A stretch of DNA of 64,000 bases. It comes from Lachnospiraceae bacterium (GTDB lineage Bacteria > Bacillota > Clostridia > Lachnospirales > Lachnospiraceae). Below the pieces are notes generated by a model, which ran no database searches, was not told where the DNA came from, and was given only the letters and a program-made list of their open reading frames with translations. A program made the translations under genes and the position numbers. The stretch covers positions 1 to 64,000 of the forward strand of contig QXWO01000031.1 in assembly GCA_009911035.1 (NCBI GenBank), read 5' to 3'. This document shows, one piece after another, positions 24,812 to 34,173 of the stretch (its first letter is position 1; each line of letters opens with the position of its first letter).

Positions 24812-25441
24812 TTAATGACTTTTCATCCCATACTTCTTTAAATCCACTCTGCCGGAAACCACCTCTATCCCGTCTCCTTTAAGAAGCTCTGCCTGGATCC
24901 CCTCTCCCCCAAAAGCAAAGGCCCCTGCCAGTTCCCCTTTGGCGTTTACCACCCTGTAGCAGGGTATGGCGTCTGGATCGGGATTCTTGTGCAGTGCATT
25001 TCCCACCGCTCTTGCCATTTTCCTGTCCCCGGCAAGTTCTGCTATCTGCCCGTAGGTCGCAACCTTCCCACGGGGAATCTTTTTAACGGCCTCATAAATT
25101 CTTTTAGTGGGGCTGTCTGTCACAAGGTCGTAGCTCTCCGCTATCATCCGCCTGATGTCTCCATCAGGAATTGTCCCGTCCAGGATGATGGTGTTCCAAT
25201 AGTCCTTGTTCTGATGCCACCCGGCAATCACTGATTTATAAGCGCTGCGCCAGAAATCCCTCCACTCCGGCGCCGCCTTTACATTAAGATTTATAAAACC
25301 CTTTCTCTCATATGTCCAGAGGAATGCCTTTCTGCTTCCCTTTACTCTTACAAGCTGCCAGTTTGGATCACGAAAGGGGGCTTCCTGATAAGTCCCCGGA
25401 AATGATAAGCCATAAGATAATGCTTCTTCTCTTGTCTTCAA
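24812..25441 (-). CDS. MmcQ/YjbR domain fused to an alkyltransferase (MGMT) domain
   Basis: The 209-residue protein joins two families. Residues 1-105 are MmcQ/YjbR-like (FPGTYQEAPFRDPNWQLVRV, GFINLNVKAAP, WNTIILDGTIPD), a fold suggested to bind DNA. Residues 110-195 are the C-terminal domain of O6-methylguanine-DNA methyltransferases (YEAVKKIPRGKVATYGQIAEL, RAVGNALHKNPDP). The active-site motif is IPCYRVV: the acceptor Cys (residue 161) is present, but the usual His of PCHRV is Tyr. Retention of Cys argues against an alkyltransferase-like (Trp-substituted) protein. It probably repairs or recognises alkylated DNA. Confidence 0.8.
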   Translation of the reverse strand: MKTREEALSYGLSFPGTYQEAPFRDPNWQLVRVKGSRKAFLWTYERKGFINLNVKAAPEWRDFWRSAYKSVIAGWHQNKDYWNTIILDGTIPDGDIRRMIAESYDLVTDSPTKRIYEAVKKIPRGKVATYGQIAELAGDRKMARAVGNALHKNPDPDAIPCYRVVNAKGELAGAFAFGGEGIQAELLKGDGIEVVSGRVDLKKYGMKSH

Positions 25442-25594
25442 TATTTAACCACCCTCTGCCTGCGGGAACTAAAATTCCTCCGCGCTGCCCAAGTACCCAC
25501 ATCCTTTCTCCCCATACTTTTCCGGCTGATCAGCCGCTGTCACACTCCGCCAGAGCCCGTCTGCGTAAAAAATATGTGTCAAAGTCGACGCCTT

Positions 25595-26569
25595 TTATCT
25601 GTTTTCCAATGCCTGGGAAATATCTTTTACCATGTCCTCCACTGCTGCTCTTGCCGCCTGTCCGAAATTCTCCGGCCCAAAAGAAGCATACTGCTCCTGC
25701 TGGTAGGCTGCTATAATGCCTCTGGATGAGTTGACGATTGCCCCAAGGCCGTCTTCATTAAAGAAATGAACCAGATCCTTTCCTTTTCCGCCCTGTGCCC
25801 CGTATCCCGGCACCAGAATATAAGTCTTTGGCATAATCCGTCGGAGAACTTTTCCCATTTCCGGGTAAGTTGCACCTACCACTGCACCCACATAGCTGTA
25901 GGACTCTCCCATATGTTCCTCTCCCCACTTAGCCACATACTCTCCGACTATTTCGTAAAGAGGTCTGTCTCCCAATCCGGTTCCGTCTTTTCCTTCCGCT
26001 CCGGCATGGATCCCTGTCTGCACCCGACGGTCCTGGAACTCACCGCTGCTGGGATTTGAGGTCTTGACCAGCACAAAAATCCCTTTATTTTCTTCCTGAC
26101 ACACTTTAATAAAAGGATTGACCCCGTCAGAGCCAAGGTAGGGATTGACCGTCGCAAAATCTTCATCAAAGCTATAAAAAGACTTGCTTCCTACCTTTAC
26201 TTTTCCCAGATGGGCCACCGCGTAGGCTTCCGATGTAGAGCCGATATCCCCCCGTTTAATGTCGCCAATCACTACCAGTCCTTTATCTTTGCAGTACTCA
26301 ATTGTCTTTTTGTATGCCATCAGTCCGGGAATGCCGAACTGCTCATACATGGCAATCTGGGGTTTTACTGCGGGGATTATGTCGTATATGTTATCCACGA
26401 TTTCCTTGTTGAACCACCACACCGCCGCTGCCGCGCCTTCTAACGATTCCCCATATTTGTCAAAAGCCTTTTTCTGGATATGTTCCGGGATAAACTTCAT
26501 CATCGGGTCAAGGCCCGCCACAACAGGCGCACCTGTCTTTTTAATGTTTGCAATTAATTGATTGATCAT
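25595..26569 (-). CDS. pyrF: Orotidine 5'-phosphate decarboxylase, subfamily 2
   Basis: PyrF makes UMP from OMP. The ATG at 26569 has AGGAGGAAG just upstream and gives 324 residues; a frame extension to 26638 overlaps the TPR gene and lacks a site. Motifs of the long (PyrF-2) subfamily are GLDPMMKFIP, AVKPQIAMYEQFG, the catalytic IGDIKRGDIGST and VNPYLGSDG. The C-terminal LVPGYGAQGG phosphate-binding stretch is also present. It follows the TPR lipoprotein gene by 22 bases. Confidence 0.96.
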   Translation of the reverse strand: MINQLIANIKKTGAPVVAGLDPMMKFIPEHIQKKAFDKYGESLEGAAAAVWWFNKEIVDNIYDIIPAVKPQIAMYEQFGIPGLMAYKKTIEYCKDKGLVVIGDIKRGDIGSTSEAYAVAHLGKVKVGSKSFYSFDEDFATVNPYLGSDGVNPFIKVCQEENKGIFVLVKTSNPSSGEFQDRRVQTGIHAGAEGKDGTGLGDRPLYEIVGEYVAKWGEEHMGESYSYVGAVVGATYPEMGKVLRRIMPKTYILVPGYGAQGGKGKDLVHFFNEDGLGAIVNSSRGIIAAYQQEQYASFGPENFGQAARAAVEDMVKDISQALENR

Positions 26570-26591
26570 TTTCTTCCTCCTGTCAGCACAC

Positions 26592-27635
26592 CTATCTGGT
26601 CTGTAAGAAAATATATTCCCGCTTTGCTTCTTCATCATCAGGATAGGTCTTTAAATAGGTATCCAATAGGGAAGCGGCTCCCTTATAATCTTTTAAATTT
26701 TCGCATGCCACAATTTCATTCATTTTAAGCACCTGCATCATGCCGTTATTTTCAATATTAATGGCATTCCTAAAGGCAGTCAGCGCGCCGGAGTAATCCC
26801 CCGCATCCATCCTGCACAGTCCTAGCTGGTTCAACACCTGGGCATTGGGCCCATTGCTTTCCAGAAAGGTATTATAAACACTGATCGCATAGTTATTATC
26901 GCCAAGTATCTCATGGGTTTTCCCCAAAAAGAGCACCGCCTCGTATCCGCTGTCGTCCCTGGCCTTTTCCAAATATGTCTTGGCATTTTCATAATCCTCA
27001 AGGTAGTAACAGATGCGCCCTTTTTCAAAATTGGTCATCCCTTTAGTGCCTGCGTCCATGGCAGCCTGTAAGTATTCCTGCCCAGCCTGCTTATAACCGT
27101 TCCCTGCAAGGACATTATAGATTTCAATGAGCCTGTCATAGTCACTGCCATCAAGGCTTATCACCCTGTTAAAATCCTCCTTGGCCTGGTCAAGATTCCC
27201 CTGCTGGGCATAAATGACACCTCTTAAGTAATAGGCATCCTTCTCCTGCGGCTTAAGAGCTGTGATTGCATTATACACCTCAATGGCTTTTGCCATCTGC
27301 CCCTGCTTGTAATAGGCAGTAGCAAGATAGTAATTGACATCATAGTCCATGCTGCCAATCCTTCCGTCACTGCATCCTAAGGCTGCCTCAAAGGACTGGG
27401 CAGCTTCCCCATACATGGTTTTCCCCATGTAAGCCAGACCTGTGCCCCTGTAAATCAGCCGTTCGTCCTCCCCGGCTTCCTTTGCCGCTTCAAAGCTTTC
27501 AAGGGCGCTGTCGTATTCCAGCGCTGCCACGGCTTCCATTCCTTTGGTGACATTTTCATTTTTATCTGCCCCGCAACCGGTGAGCAGCACTGCTATGGCT
27601 GCCGCAAGCACCGCCCTGTAACATCTGTTCTTCAT
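26592..27635 (-). CDS. TPR-repeat lipoprotein
   Basis: The start at 27635 gives 347 residues with a lipoprotein signal (AAAIAVLLTGC). About eight tetratricopeptide repeats follow (residues 30-345; for example AYYKQGQMAKAIEVYNAITA and YYLRGVIYAQQGNLDQAKED). It is predicted to be anchored on the outer face of the membrane and to act as a protein-protein scaffold. Partners are unknown. It is on the same strand as the REC-GGDEF-EAL-REC gene 58 bases upstream and as pyrF downstream. Confidence 0.85.
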   Translation of the reverse strand: MKNRCYRAVLAAAIAVLLTGCGADKNENVTKGMEAVAALEYDSALESFEAAKEAGEDERLIYRGTGLAYMGKTMYGEAAQSFEAALGCSDGRIGSMDYDVNYYLATAYYKQGQMAKAIEVYNAITALKPQEKDAYYLRGVIYAQQGNLDQAKEDFNRVISLDGSDYDRLIEIYNVLAGNGYKQAGQEYLQAAMDAGTKGMTNFEKGRICYYLEDYENAKTYLEKARDDSGYEAVLFLGKTHEILGDNNYAISVYNTFLESNGPNAQVLNQLGLCRMDAGDYSGALTAFRNAINIENNGMMQVLKMNEIVACENLKDYKGAASLLDTYLKTYPDDEEAKREYIFLQTR

Positions 27636-27693
27636 CTGTTTTCCTTTTCTATCCGGTGCTGCGTATTCCATATGCAGCACTGTTTCTACACAC

Positions 27694-29808
27694 CTATTGT
27701 CTTATTGCTTCATTCTGCTTCATATTCCAGACTTCCTCTTTCAGCCATTCATTTTCGGCAATTTTCAGCACATTCTTTATTCGCCGCTTGACCACATGGA
27801 AGTCAAATGGTTTACGGATCAGCTCTGTGGCCCCCATTTCCAGTGCATGGAATTCATCGGCGCTTCCTTCGCTTGCCGTAACTACCACCACCGGTATCCC
27901 CATGAACACGGGGTTGGCCTTTATCTCCTGCAAAAGGGTGATCCCGTCCATGCGGGGCATCACCACATCTGTGATGACCAGATCGATTGCAAATGCATTT
28001 TCGTGCAGTATCTCCAGCGCCTGCTCGCCGTTAGCGGCCTCAAAATACCTGTATTCTTTTCCAAGGGCATCCTTCAGGGTCATCCTTGCCATCCTCTGGT
28101 CGTCCACTACCAGTATGCCCACTTTGTCTTCTTCCTTTTCATCCCCTGCATTTTTATAATACGTTTCCAGCATCTTCTGCAGTTCTTCCGGCTTGATGGG
28201 GCGGGAAAAGAAGTAGCCCTGTATGCTGTCGCAGCCAATATTTCTTAAAAATTCCACCTGGTTTTTCGTTTCCACGCCTTCCGCCACGGTTTTCATCCCC
28301 AGCATCTTTGCCATCTTTACAATACAAAGTACGATACTTGCCGCTCTGCGGGAATCCTCAAGCTGGTTCATGAATTTCATGTCAATCTTCAATATGTTGA
28401 CCGGAAGTTCCCGCAGTGTATTGAGAGAAGAATAGCCGCTGCCAAAGTCATCCATAAGGACATCATACCCTTCCTTGCGCAGATCCACTACCTGTTTGAT
28501 GATCTCCTGCGGATTCTGGGTATATGCGCTTTCTGTTACTTCCACTTTTAGAAGCTTCTTTTCCAATCCGTACTTTTCTGTCAGGGTGTTGATCCTGTAC
28601 AAAAGATCTGACTCGCAGAAATCTACTCTGGATGCATTGACTGATACCGGACATAAAGGCACTCCTTCCTTTTTAAACCGGGCAAGCACCCTGCACACTT
28701 CTTCCCAGACATAAGCGTCCAGTCTGGAGATCAGGCCGCTTCTCTCAAACAGCGGAATAAAAACGCCGGGGGAAATAAAACCTTTTTCGGGATGCATCCA
28801 GCGCACCAGTGCTTCCGCACTGACAGGCATTTTGGTCTTCGTATCGAATATGGGCTGCATCTCAATGTAAAACTGTCCTTTCGCCAGGGCCTTTTTCATA
28901 TCGCGTATCAGTAATTGTTCCTTCAGATACCGCTCCCCTTCTTCCTCATCGTAATAGGAATACCGTTTCACCATATTGTTGTTGGTATTACGGCATGCCA
29001 TCACTGCCCTGTCGCACATAGCTGTGACCGGCAGAGTCCTGTCCCTGGCAATATAGATGCCTCCATGTATGGTCAATCCATATTTATTTTCCAGCTCCGC
29101 AGTCCCTTCTTCCATGATTGCAGAAAATTCGGAAGGCTTTGCCATCTTACTGATAGGAATGCAGCACACAAAGTGATCGGCTTCCATCCTGCCGTATGTC
29201 CCTTCAGTGCCTACTGCCTGCTTTAGCATCTGTGCCAGCCGGATCAGAATTTCATCCCCCATGATCACCCCGAATAATTCGTTGATCACTTTAAATTTGA
29301 CGATATTGATCTGCAAAATGGCATATTCTGTCTCCGGATCCATGTCCAGCATCTTCTTTGTCTGGGAATAAAATGCGGCAAGCGTATAAATTCCGGTAAG
29401 CTCATCCGTCCGCTCCCTGTCGTAAGCGCTCTTTTTCAGAACATTCTCTACCCGCTTCTTTACTATTCCTTTAATGTACGGCTTATAAATAAAATCATCG
29501 GCCCCCAGGCGGAGCGCTTCTTCCTCATATCCGTGTTCATCGCTCTGGGTATTTACAATCACCGGAATATGCATAAACGCATCCAGTTTTTTGAGTCTGG
29601 CCAGTAGCTCTATCCCCGACATTCCCGGCATAATCACATCCAGCAGTATTAAATCAATATCTTTTCTCTCATTTAAAATCTCAAGCGCCGCCTCTCCGGT
29701 TCTCGCTTCGATAATTTCATAGTTTTTTTCATGCCCCCAGAAGTTTTTTAACAATACCCTGTTGATTGTGATATCATCCACTACAAGAATCGTTATTTTA
29801 TTTACCAT
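27694..29808 (-). CDS. REC-GGDEF-EAL-REC c-di-GMP signalling protein
   Basis: The 704-residue cytoplasmic protein has a receiver domain (1-120; LLDVIMPGMSG with phosphoacceptor Asp, Lys in FIYKPY), a GGDEF-like domain (130-285), an EAL domain (305-560) and a second receiver (570-690; ITDVVMPRMDG, LIRKPFD). The GGDEF motif is replaced by IMGDE, so cyclase activity is unlikely. The EAL domain keeps AEALVRW, the metal ligands in MDDFGSGYSS and KTVAEGVET, so phosphodiesterase activity is likely. Thus it probably lowers c-di-GMP under control of two phosphorylation sites, perhaps with the GGDEF remnant binding GTP as regulator. Confidence 0.9.
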   Translation of the reverse strand: MVNKITILVVDDITINRVLLKNFWGHEKNYEIIEARTGEAALEILNERKDIDLILLDVIMPGMSGIELLARLKKLDAFMHIPVIVNTQSDEHGYEEEALRLGADDFIYKPYIKGIVKKRVENVLKKSAYDRERTDELTGIYTLAAFYSQTKKMLDMDPETEYAILQINIVKFKVINELFGVIMGDEILIRLAQMLKQAVGTEGTYGRMEADHFVCCIPISKMAKPSEFSAIMEEGTAELENKYGLTIHGGIYIARDRTLPVTAMCDRAVMACRNTNNNMVKRYSYYDEEEGERYLKEQLLIRDMKKALAKGQFYIEMQPIFDTKTKMPVSAEALVRWMHPEKGFISPGVFIPLFERSGLISRLDAYVWEEVCRVLARFKKEGVPLCPVSVNASRVDFCESDLLYRINTLTEKYGLEKKLLKVEVTESAYTQNPQEIIKQVVDLRKEGYDVLMDDFGSGYSSLNTLRELPVNILKIDMKFMNQLEDSRRAASIVLCIVKMAKMLGMKTVAEGVETKNQVEFLRNIGCDSIQGYFFSRPIKPEELQKMLETYYKNAGDEKEEDKVGILVVDDQRMARMTLKDALGKEYRYFEAANGEQALEILHENAFAIDLVITDVVMPRMDGITLLQEIKANPVFMGIPVVVVTASEGSADEFHALEMGATELIRKPFDFHVVKRRIKNVLKIAENEWLKEEVWNMKQNEAIRQ

Positions 29809-29844
29809 ATAAACACCCTTTCGCTTCTTATATGTGTCTAAGAA

Positions 29845-31200
29845 TCACTTTCTAAGACCTTTAGGATAATGGTTTTTCATAATACCTCCTGCCAGTTTCC
29901 CCCAGCCTAAACTGTATCCGTCAACGGTTATCAGATACCATCCCTTCCCGCCCTTAGCAGGAAAGGTCTGCCCTTTTATGTAATCCCATGCTTCATTGGC
30001 CGTCAGGTCAAGGCTGTATGCCGCTTCCTGCGGATGCAGATAAAGGGCAAGGCTGTGGGCAGGTTCAAACCGGTTCTTTTTTACTGTACCCAGATGAAGT
30101 CCCGGCCGCAATACTTTAACGCCTTTTAGCAGGGGCGTCCCCTCCGGCGCCAGATATAACTGATCCTTAAATTTAAGAAAAATACCTGAAAAGCTAACTT
30201 TTAAGTATTGCCTGCAGAATTCTTCCCATTCCCTGCATTCTTTCCCTTCAAACCCCTTTTCTTCCCCATAAATACTTACTGTCCCCTGCATGTCTCCTTC
30301 TCTCTTAAGACATGCAAGGAAATGGCCTTCCCCCTCTAGTTTGTGCGGCCAGAGTCTTATGGTTTTTTCGATTCCTTTTGTGGCTGCGCCGCAAAAGGGT
30401 GCTATTCCTGAAGCCATTCCCGGATATTTTTCTTCCTTTTCAAGATAAAATCCGGGATGTCCTTCTAAAAAAGAACTGATCGTCCCCTCATTTTCCTCCG
30501 GTGCAAAAGTACAGGTAGAATATACCAGCCTTCCCCCCGGACGCAGCATGACGGCTGCGCTTTCCAATATATCCTGCTGCCTGTTGGCACACATTTTTAC
30601 ATTGTCAGGGCTCCACTCCCCGCTGGCTCCTTCGTTCTTCCGGAACATTCCTTCCCCCGAACAGGGTGCATCCACCAGTATCCTGTCAAAATACCCGGGA
30701 AAACGCTCCGCCAGAAAAGCAGGTTCATGGTTTACCACGATGGCATTGCCAATTCCCATCCTTTCTATATTCTCCGAAAGGATTTTCGCCCGCTGGGGAT
30801 GAATCTCATTGCAGACCAGCAGGCCCTTTCCCTGCATGTGTTCTGCAATCTGTGTGCTTTTGCCCCCGGGCGCGGCGCATAAATCCAAAACCCGCTCTCC
30901 GGGCCGGGCTTTCAGATAAAATGCAGGTGCCATGGCGCTGGCTTCCTGAATGTAATATGCCCCTGCTTCATGATAAGAGTGCTTTCCGGGACGGGCATCT
31001 TCCCTGTAAAAGTAACCGCCCGGCGCCCAGGGTACCGGATCTGATAAAAAATTCGTCCGCTCCGCCAGTTCCTGCACGCTGCCCTTTTGCAGGTTCACAC
31101 GCAACGACCCGCGCCTCTGCCTGTCATAGCTTTCAAGAAACTGTCCATATTCTGCGCCCAGCAGCTTTTCCATTCTGCCTAAAAACTGTTCCGGTAACAT
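29845..31200 (-). CDS. rsmF: 16S rRNA (cytosine-C5) methyltransferase, RsmF type
   Basis: The enzyme methylates cytosine in rRNA using S-adenosylmethionine. The 451-residue protein shows motif I LDLCAAPGGKST, VDAPCSGEGMF with one catalytic Cys, and VYSTCTFAPEENE with the second Cys. A C-terminal RsmF-type RNA-binding region follows (residues 300-450, including GYSLGWGKLAGG). Length fits RsmF/YebU rather than RsmB. It has GGGGG before the ATG and a stretch of palindromic repeats upstream. Confidence 0.92.
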   Translation of the reverse strand: MLPEQFLGRMEKLLGAEYGQFLESYDRQRRGSLRVNLQKGSVQELAERTNFLSDPVPWAPGGYFYREDARPGKHSYHEAGAYYIQEASAMAPAFYLKARPGERVLDLCAAPGGKSTQIAEHMQGKGLLVCNEIHPQRAKILSENIERMGIGNAIVVNHEPAFLAERFPGYFDRILVDAPCSGEGMFRKNEGASGEWSPDNVKMCANRQQDILESAAVMLRPGGRLVYSTCTFAPEENEGTISSFLEGHPGFYLEKEEKYPGMASGIAPFCGAATKGIEKTIRLWPHKLEGEGHFLACLKREGDMQGTVSIYGEEKGFEGKECREWEEFCRQYLKVSFSGIFLKFKDQLYLAPEGTPLLKGVKVLRPGLHLGTVKKNRFEPAHSLALYLHPQEAAYSLDLTANEAWDYIKGQTFPAKGGKGWYLITVDGYSLGWGKLAGGIMKNHYPKGLRK

Positions 31201-31210
31201 CAGTACCCCC

Positions 31211-31337
31211 GCTTGCTTTTCTTCCGGTGACGAATCTCCGATTCTTCACCCGCTCTAAACCTTCGGTTTTTCGCTATCATATCGGGTAAAAGCAAATGTC
31301 TGCTTTCGCAGACGCTTGCTTTTCTTCCGATATGATA
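31211..31337. repeat. Cluster of palindromic repeats upstream of rsmF
   Basis: Three hairpins stand in a row: GGTGACGAATC/GATTCTTCACC (31226-31250), AAACC/GGTTT (31257-31269), and a 63-base near-palindrome (31275-31337) built of TATCATATCGG, AAAAGCAA and GTCTGC with their complements. The 16-mer GCTTGCTTTTCTTCCG occurs exactly at 31211-31226 and 31314-31329. The whole lies between rsmF and the divergent MMPL promoter. It looks like a mobile palindromic (REP/MITE-like) cluster or a leader RNA. Confidence 0.6.
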
Positions 31338-31443
31338 CATTATACAGCCTAATAAACATATTTACAATAATTGGCCTTAATAAATTAATTTTCCTGCCAG
31401 CGCACGGCCCTCCTGCGCTCCGGTTTCTGGTTTGCTAAATACC

Positions 31444-31495
31444 GGACAAATGTCCTATTTTGGGTATTGCTATTTTTCATGCAGATTTCTATAAT
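31444..31495 (+). promoter_or_regulatory. Promoter and candidate TetR operator of the MMPL cassette
   Basis: TTGCTA (31467-31472), a 17-base spacer and TATAAT (31490-31495) form a good sigma-A promoter for the gene at 31558. An inverted repeat GGACA-AA-TGTCC (31444-31455) sits 11 bases upstream of the -35. The cassette ends with its own TetR gene, so this palindrome is a plausible operator. The link is inference. Confidence 0.55.
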
Positions 31496-31557
31496 TGCCT
31501 ATTGAAAATACCGCTGTTATACACCAATACAAACGGATAGGGAAGGACTGGTCTTGT

Positions 31558-34173
31558 ATGAAAGAAAGCAAAGCATCTCCTATGGAAAAACTGGCTACTT
31601 TTATTGTGGATAAAAGGAATCTGTTTTTCCTTTTGTACATTTTTGCCCTGATATTCTGTTTCTTTTCGACTAATTGGGTCAAGGTAGAAAACGATATTAC
31701 TACTTATCTTCCGGAAGAAACGGAAACCCGGCAGGGCCTTACCATAATGAACAATGAATTTGTCACCTATGGAACAGCCCGGGTCATGGTATCTAACATT
31801 TCCTATGAAAGAGGGGAACGCCTGAAAGAAGATCTCGAAAGCATCGCAGGTGTCTCCAGTGTGGAATTTGACAACACAGCTGACCATTACATAAATTCTT
31901 CCGCTTTATATGACATCACTTTTGACGGCACCGTCTCCGATACGGTCAGCATAGAGGCCATGCATCAGGTGAATGGGCTTCTTAAAGATTATGACACATA
32001 TGTCAGCACAGAAGTAGGCGTGGACAGTGCCGCAGATCTAAAAGCGGAAATGCAGGTCATCATCGTCATTGCGGCTGTCATCATTGTGTTTGTCCTCACC
32101 CTGACTTCCAGGTCTTATTCAGAGGTTCCAGTGCTGATTGCCACCTTCGGTGTTGCCGCACTTTTAAATATGGGAACAAACTTCCTATGCGGTACAATTT
32201 CCTTTATCTCCAACTCGGTAACCGTGGTCCTGCAGTTAGCCCTCGCCATTGATTACGCCATCATTCTCTGCCACCGTTTCAGCGATGAGCACGAAACCCT
32301 GCCTGCAAGAGAAGCCTGTATTGCCGCTTTGGCCAAGGCAATCCCGGAGATTTCTTCTTCCTCCCTTACCACCATTTCCGGTCTGGGAGCTCTGGTGTTT
32401 ATGCATTTCCGCATTGGTATGGATTTATCTACCGTGCTGATCAAAGCAATTCTTCTCAGCCTTCTGTCAGTATTCACACTGATGCCCGGCCTTCTTATGC
32501 TTTTCAGCAGGCTAATCGACCGGACAAAACACAAAAAACTCCTCCCTTCCATCACGGCAGTGGGAAAATTCGATGTGCTGACCCGTTTTATCATACCGCC
32601 CATTTTCGCACTGATTCTGGTGATTGCTGCTGTCTGGGCCAACAAATGCCCTTACTGTTACAGCTACACAGACCTTACCACCAGTAAGCAGAGCCAAAGC
32701 CAGATTGCTTACCAGAAAATCAAAAACACCTTTGGCGCCGGCAATATGGTAGCCGTTATCGTTCCTTCCGGCAATTACGGGGCTGAAAGTTCGCTTTTAA
32801 AGGCGCTGGAGAGTTACCCTGAGGTGAAATCCGCCACAGGACTTGCCAATGTGGAAGCCATGGACGGCTATACCCTGACCGACGCATTAAATCCCAGAGA
32901 GTTTTCCGAGCTGGCAGGCATTGAATATGAGTTGTCCAACCTACTCTATTCGGCCTATGCAATGAACGATGACCAGTATGGTCAAATCATTAACGGACTG
33001 GACAATTATCAGGTTCCCCTTTTTGATATGTTCCTGTTTTTAAAAGACCAGATGGAAAAAGGCAACATTACTCTGGAAGGCGATATTCAGGACACCTTGG
33101 ACGATCTTTTTGACCAGCTTGAAAAAGCAAAACTCCAGCTTAAGACGGACAATTACACCCGCCTTGTGGTTTACCTGAATCTGCCGGAAGAAAGTCAGGA
33201 AACCTTTGATTTTTTGAAAACCATCCACAAAGAAGCCGCAAGGCATTACGGGACTGATAGTGTCTACGTGGTAGGCAATTCCACCAGTGATTACGACCTA
33301 TCCTCCTCTTTTAGTCAGGATAATCTGTTGATCAGCATCCTTTCCGCCCTGTTTGTTATTATCATCCTGCTTTTTACCTTCAAATCGGCCGGACTTCCTG
33401 TGCTGTTGATACTGGTAATACAGGGAAGCATATGGATCAACTTCTCCTTCCCTTACCTGATGGATGAACCCCTTTACTTTTTAAGCTACCTGATCGTAAA
33501 CTCCATCCAGATGGGAGCAAATATCGACTATGCCATCGTAATTTCCAGTCACTATAAAGACTTAAAAAGCCAGATGCATCCAAAGAAAGCCATTGTCGCC
33601 GCTTTGAATGAAGCATTCCCCACAATTTTTACATCGGGAAGCATTCTTGCCGGAGCCGGGGCCCTGATTGGGCAGATGACCACCAATCCCATTATTTCCG
33701 CAATCGGAAACTGCCTAAGCAGAGGCACGGTCATCTCCATTTTTCTGGTGCTGGCAGTACTGCCCCAAATTCTGGTGCTGGGCGACCATATTATTGAAAG
33801 AACCAGCTTTGAGCTAAACCACATCAACCTTACCGCCAAATCCTATTCCGGCCTTGTCCGTGTACAGGGACGCATAAAAGGACAGGTAAACGGTACAATA
33901 GAAGGTTCCTTCAACGGTATCCTGCGGGGCGATATGGAAGCTGTTGTCATAGCAGGCAGCGCCGTTCCCCTTCCCCCCGGCCTTCTGGATAAACCGCTGC
34001 TTAGTATGGAGCCAGATACGGAAATTCCCAGCCCTGATCTTGAAAAAGAGGCAGGGGGAAATCCGGCCCGGAAAACAGACAAACACATAACTGAATACAC
34101 CCACGAAAATAAAAACAGCACGGCATCCAGAAGCAAAGCCGGACAAAAGGAAGGAAGTGGTAAAAATGAATAA
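31558..34173 (+). CDS. MMPL/RND-family membrane transporter
   Basis: The ATG at 31558 (MKESKASPMEKLATFI) gives 871 residues. The layout is the duplicated RND plan: a first helix (about 25-45), an extracellular domain (50-165), a bundle of about five helices with a sterol-sensing-like pattern (170-330), a second extracellular domain (370-590) and a second helix bundle (595-765). The intracellular-loop motifs LALAIDYAIILCHRFSDE and QMGANIDYAIVISSHY contain the Asp-Tyr pairs used for proton coupling in MMPL proteins. An unusual C-terminal tail of about 100 residues has a short periodic block (IKGQVNGTIEGSFNG) and a polar end. It overlaps the next gene by 8 bases. Export of a lipid or envelope compound is likely; the substrate is unknown. 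Confidence 0.88.
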   Translation: MKESKASPMEKLATFIVDKRNLFFLLYIFALIFCFFSTNWVKVENDITTYLPEETETRQGLTIMNNEFVTYGTARVMVSNISYERGERLKEDLESIAGVSSVEFDNTADHYINSSALYDITFDGTVSDTVSIEAMHQVNGLLKDYDTYVSTEVGVDSAADLKAEMQVIIVIAAVIIVFVLTLTSRSYSEVPVLIATFGVAALLNMGTNFLCGTISFISNSVTVVLQLALAIDYAIILCHRFSDEHETLPAREACIAALAKAIPEISSSSLTTISGLGALVFMHFRIGMDLSTVLIKAILLSLLSVFTLMPGLLMLFSRLIDRTKHKKLLPSITAVGKFDVLTRFIIPPIFALILVIAAVWANKCPYCYSYTDLTTSKQSQSQIAYQKIKNTFGAGNMVAVIVPSGNYGAESSLLKALESYPEVKSATGLANVEAMDGYTLTDALNPREFSELAGIEYELSNLLYSAYAMNDDQYGQIINGLDNYQVPLFDMFLFLKDQMEKGNITLEGDIQDTLDDLFDQLEKAKLQLKTDNYTRLVVYLNLPEESQETFDFLKTIHKEAARHYGTDSVYVVGNSTSDYDLSSSFSQDNLLISILSALFVIIILLFTFKSAGLPVLLILVIQGSIWINFSFPYLMDEPLYFLSYLIVNSIQMGANIDYAIVISSHYKDLKSQMHPKKAIVAALNEAFPTIFTSGSILAGAGALIGQMTTNPIISAIGNCLSRGTVISIFLVLAVLPQILVLGDHIIERTSFELNHINLTAKSYSGLVRVQGRIKGQVNGTIEGSFNGILRGDMEAVVIAGSAVPLPPGLLDKPLLSMEPDTEIPSPDLEKEAGGNPARKTDKHITEYTHENKNSTASRSKAGQKEGSGKNE

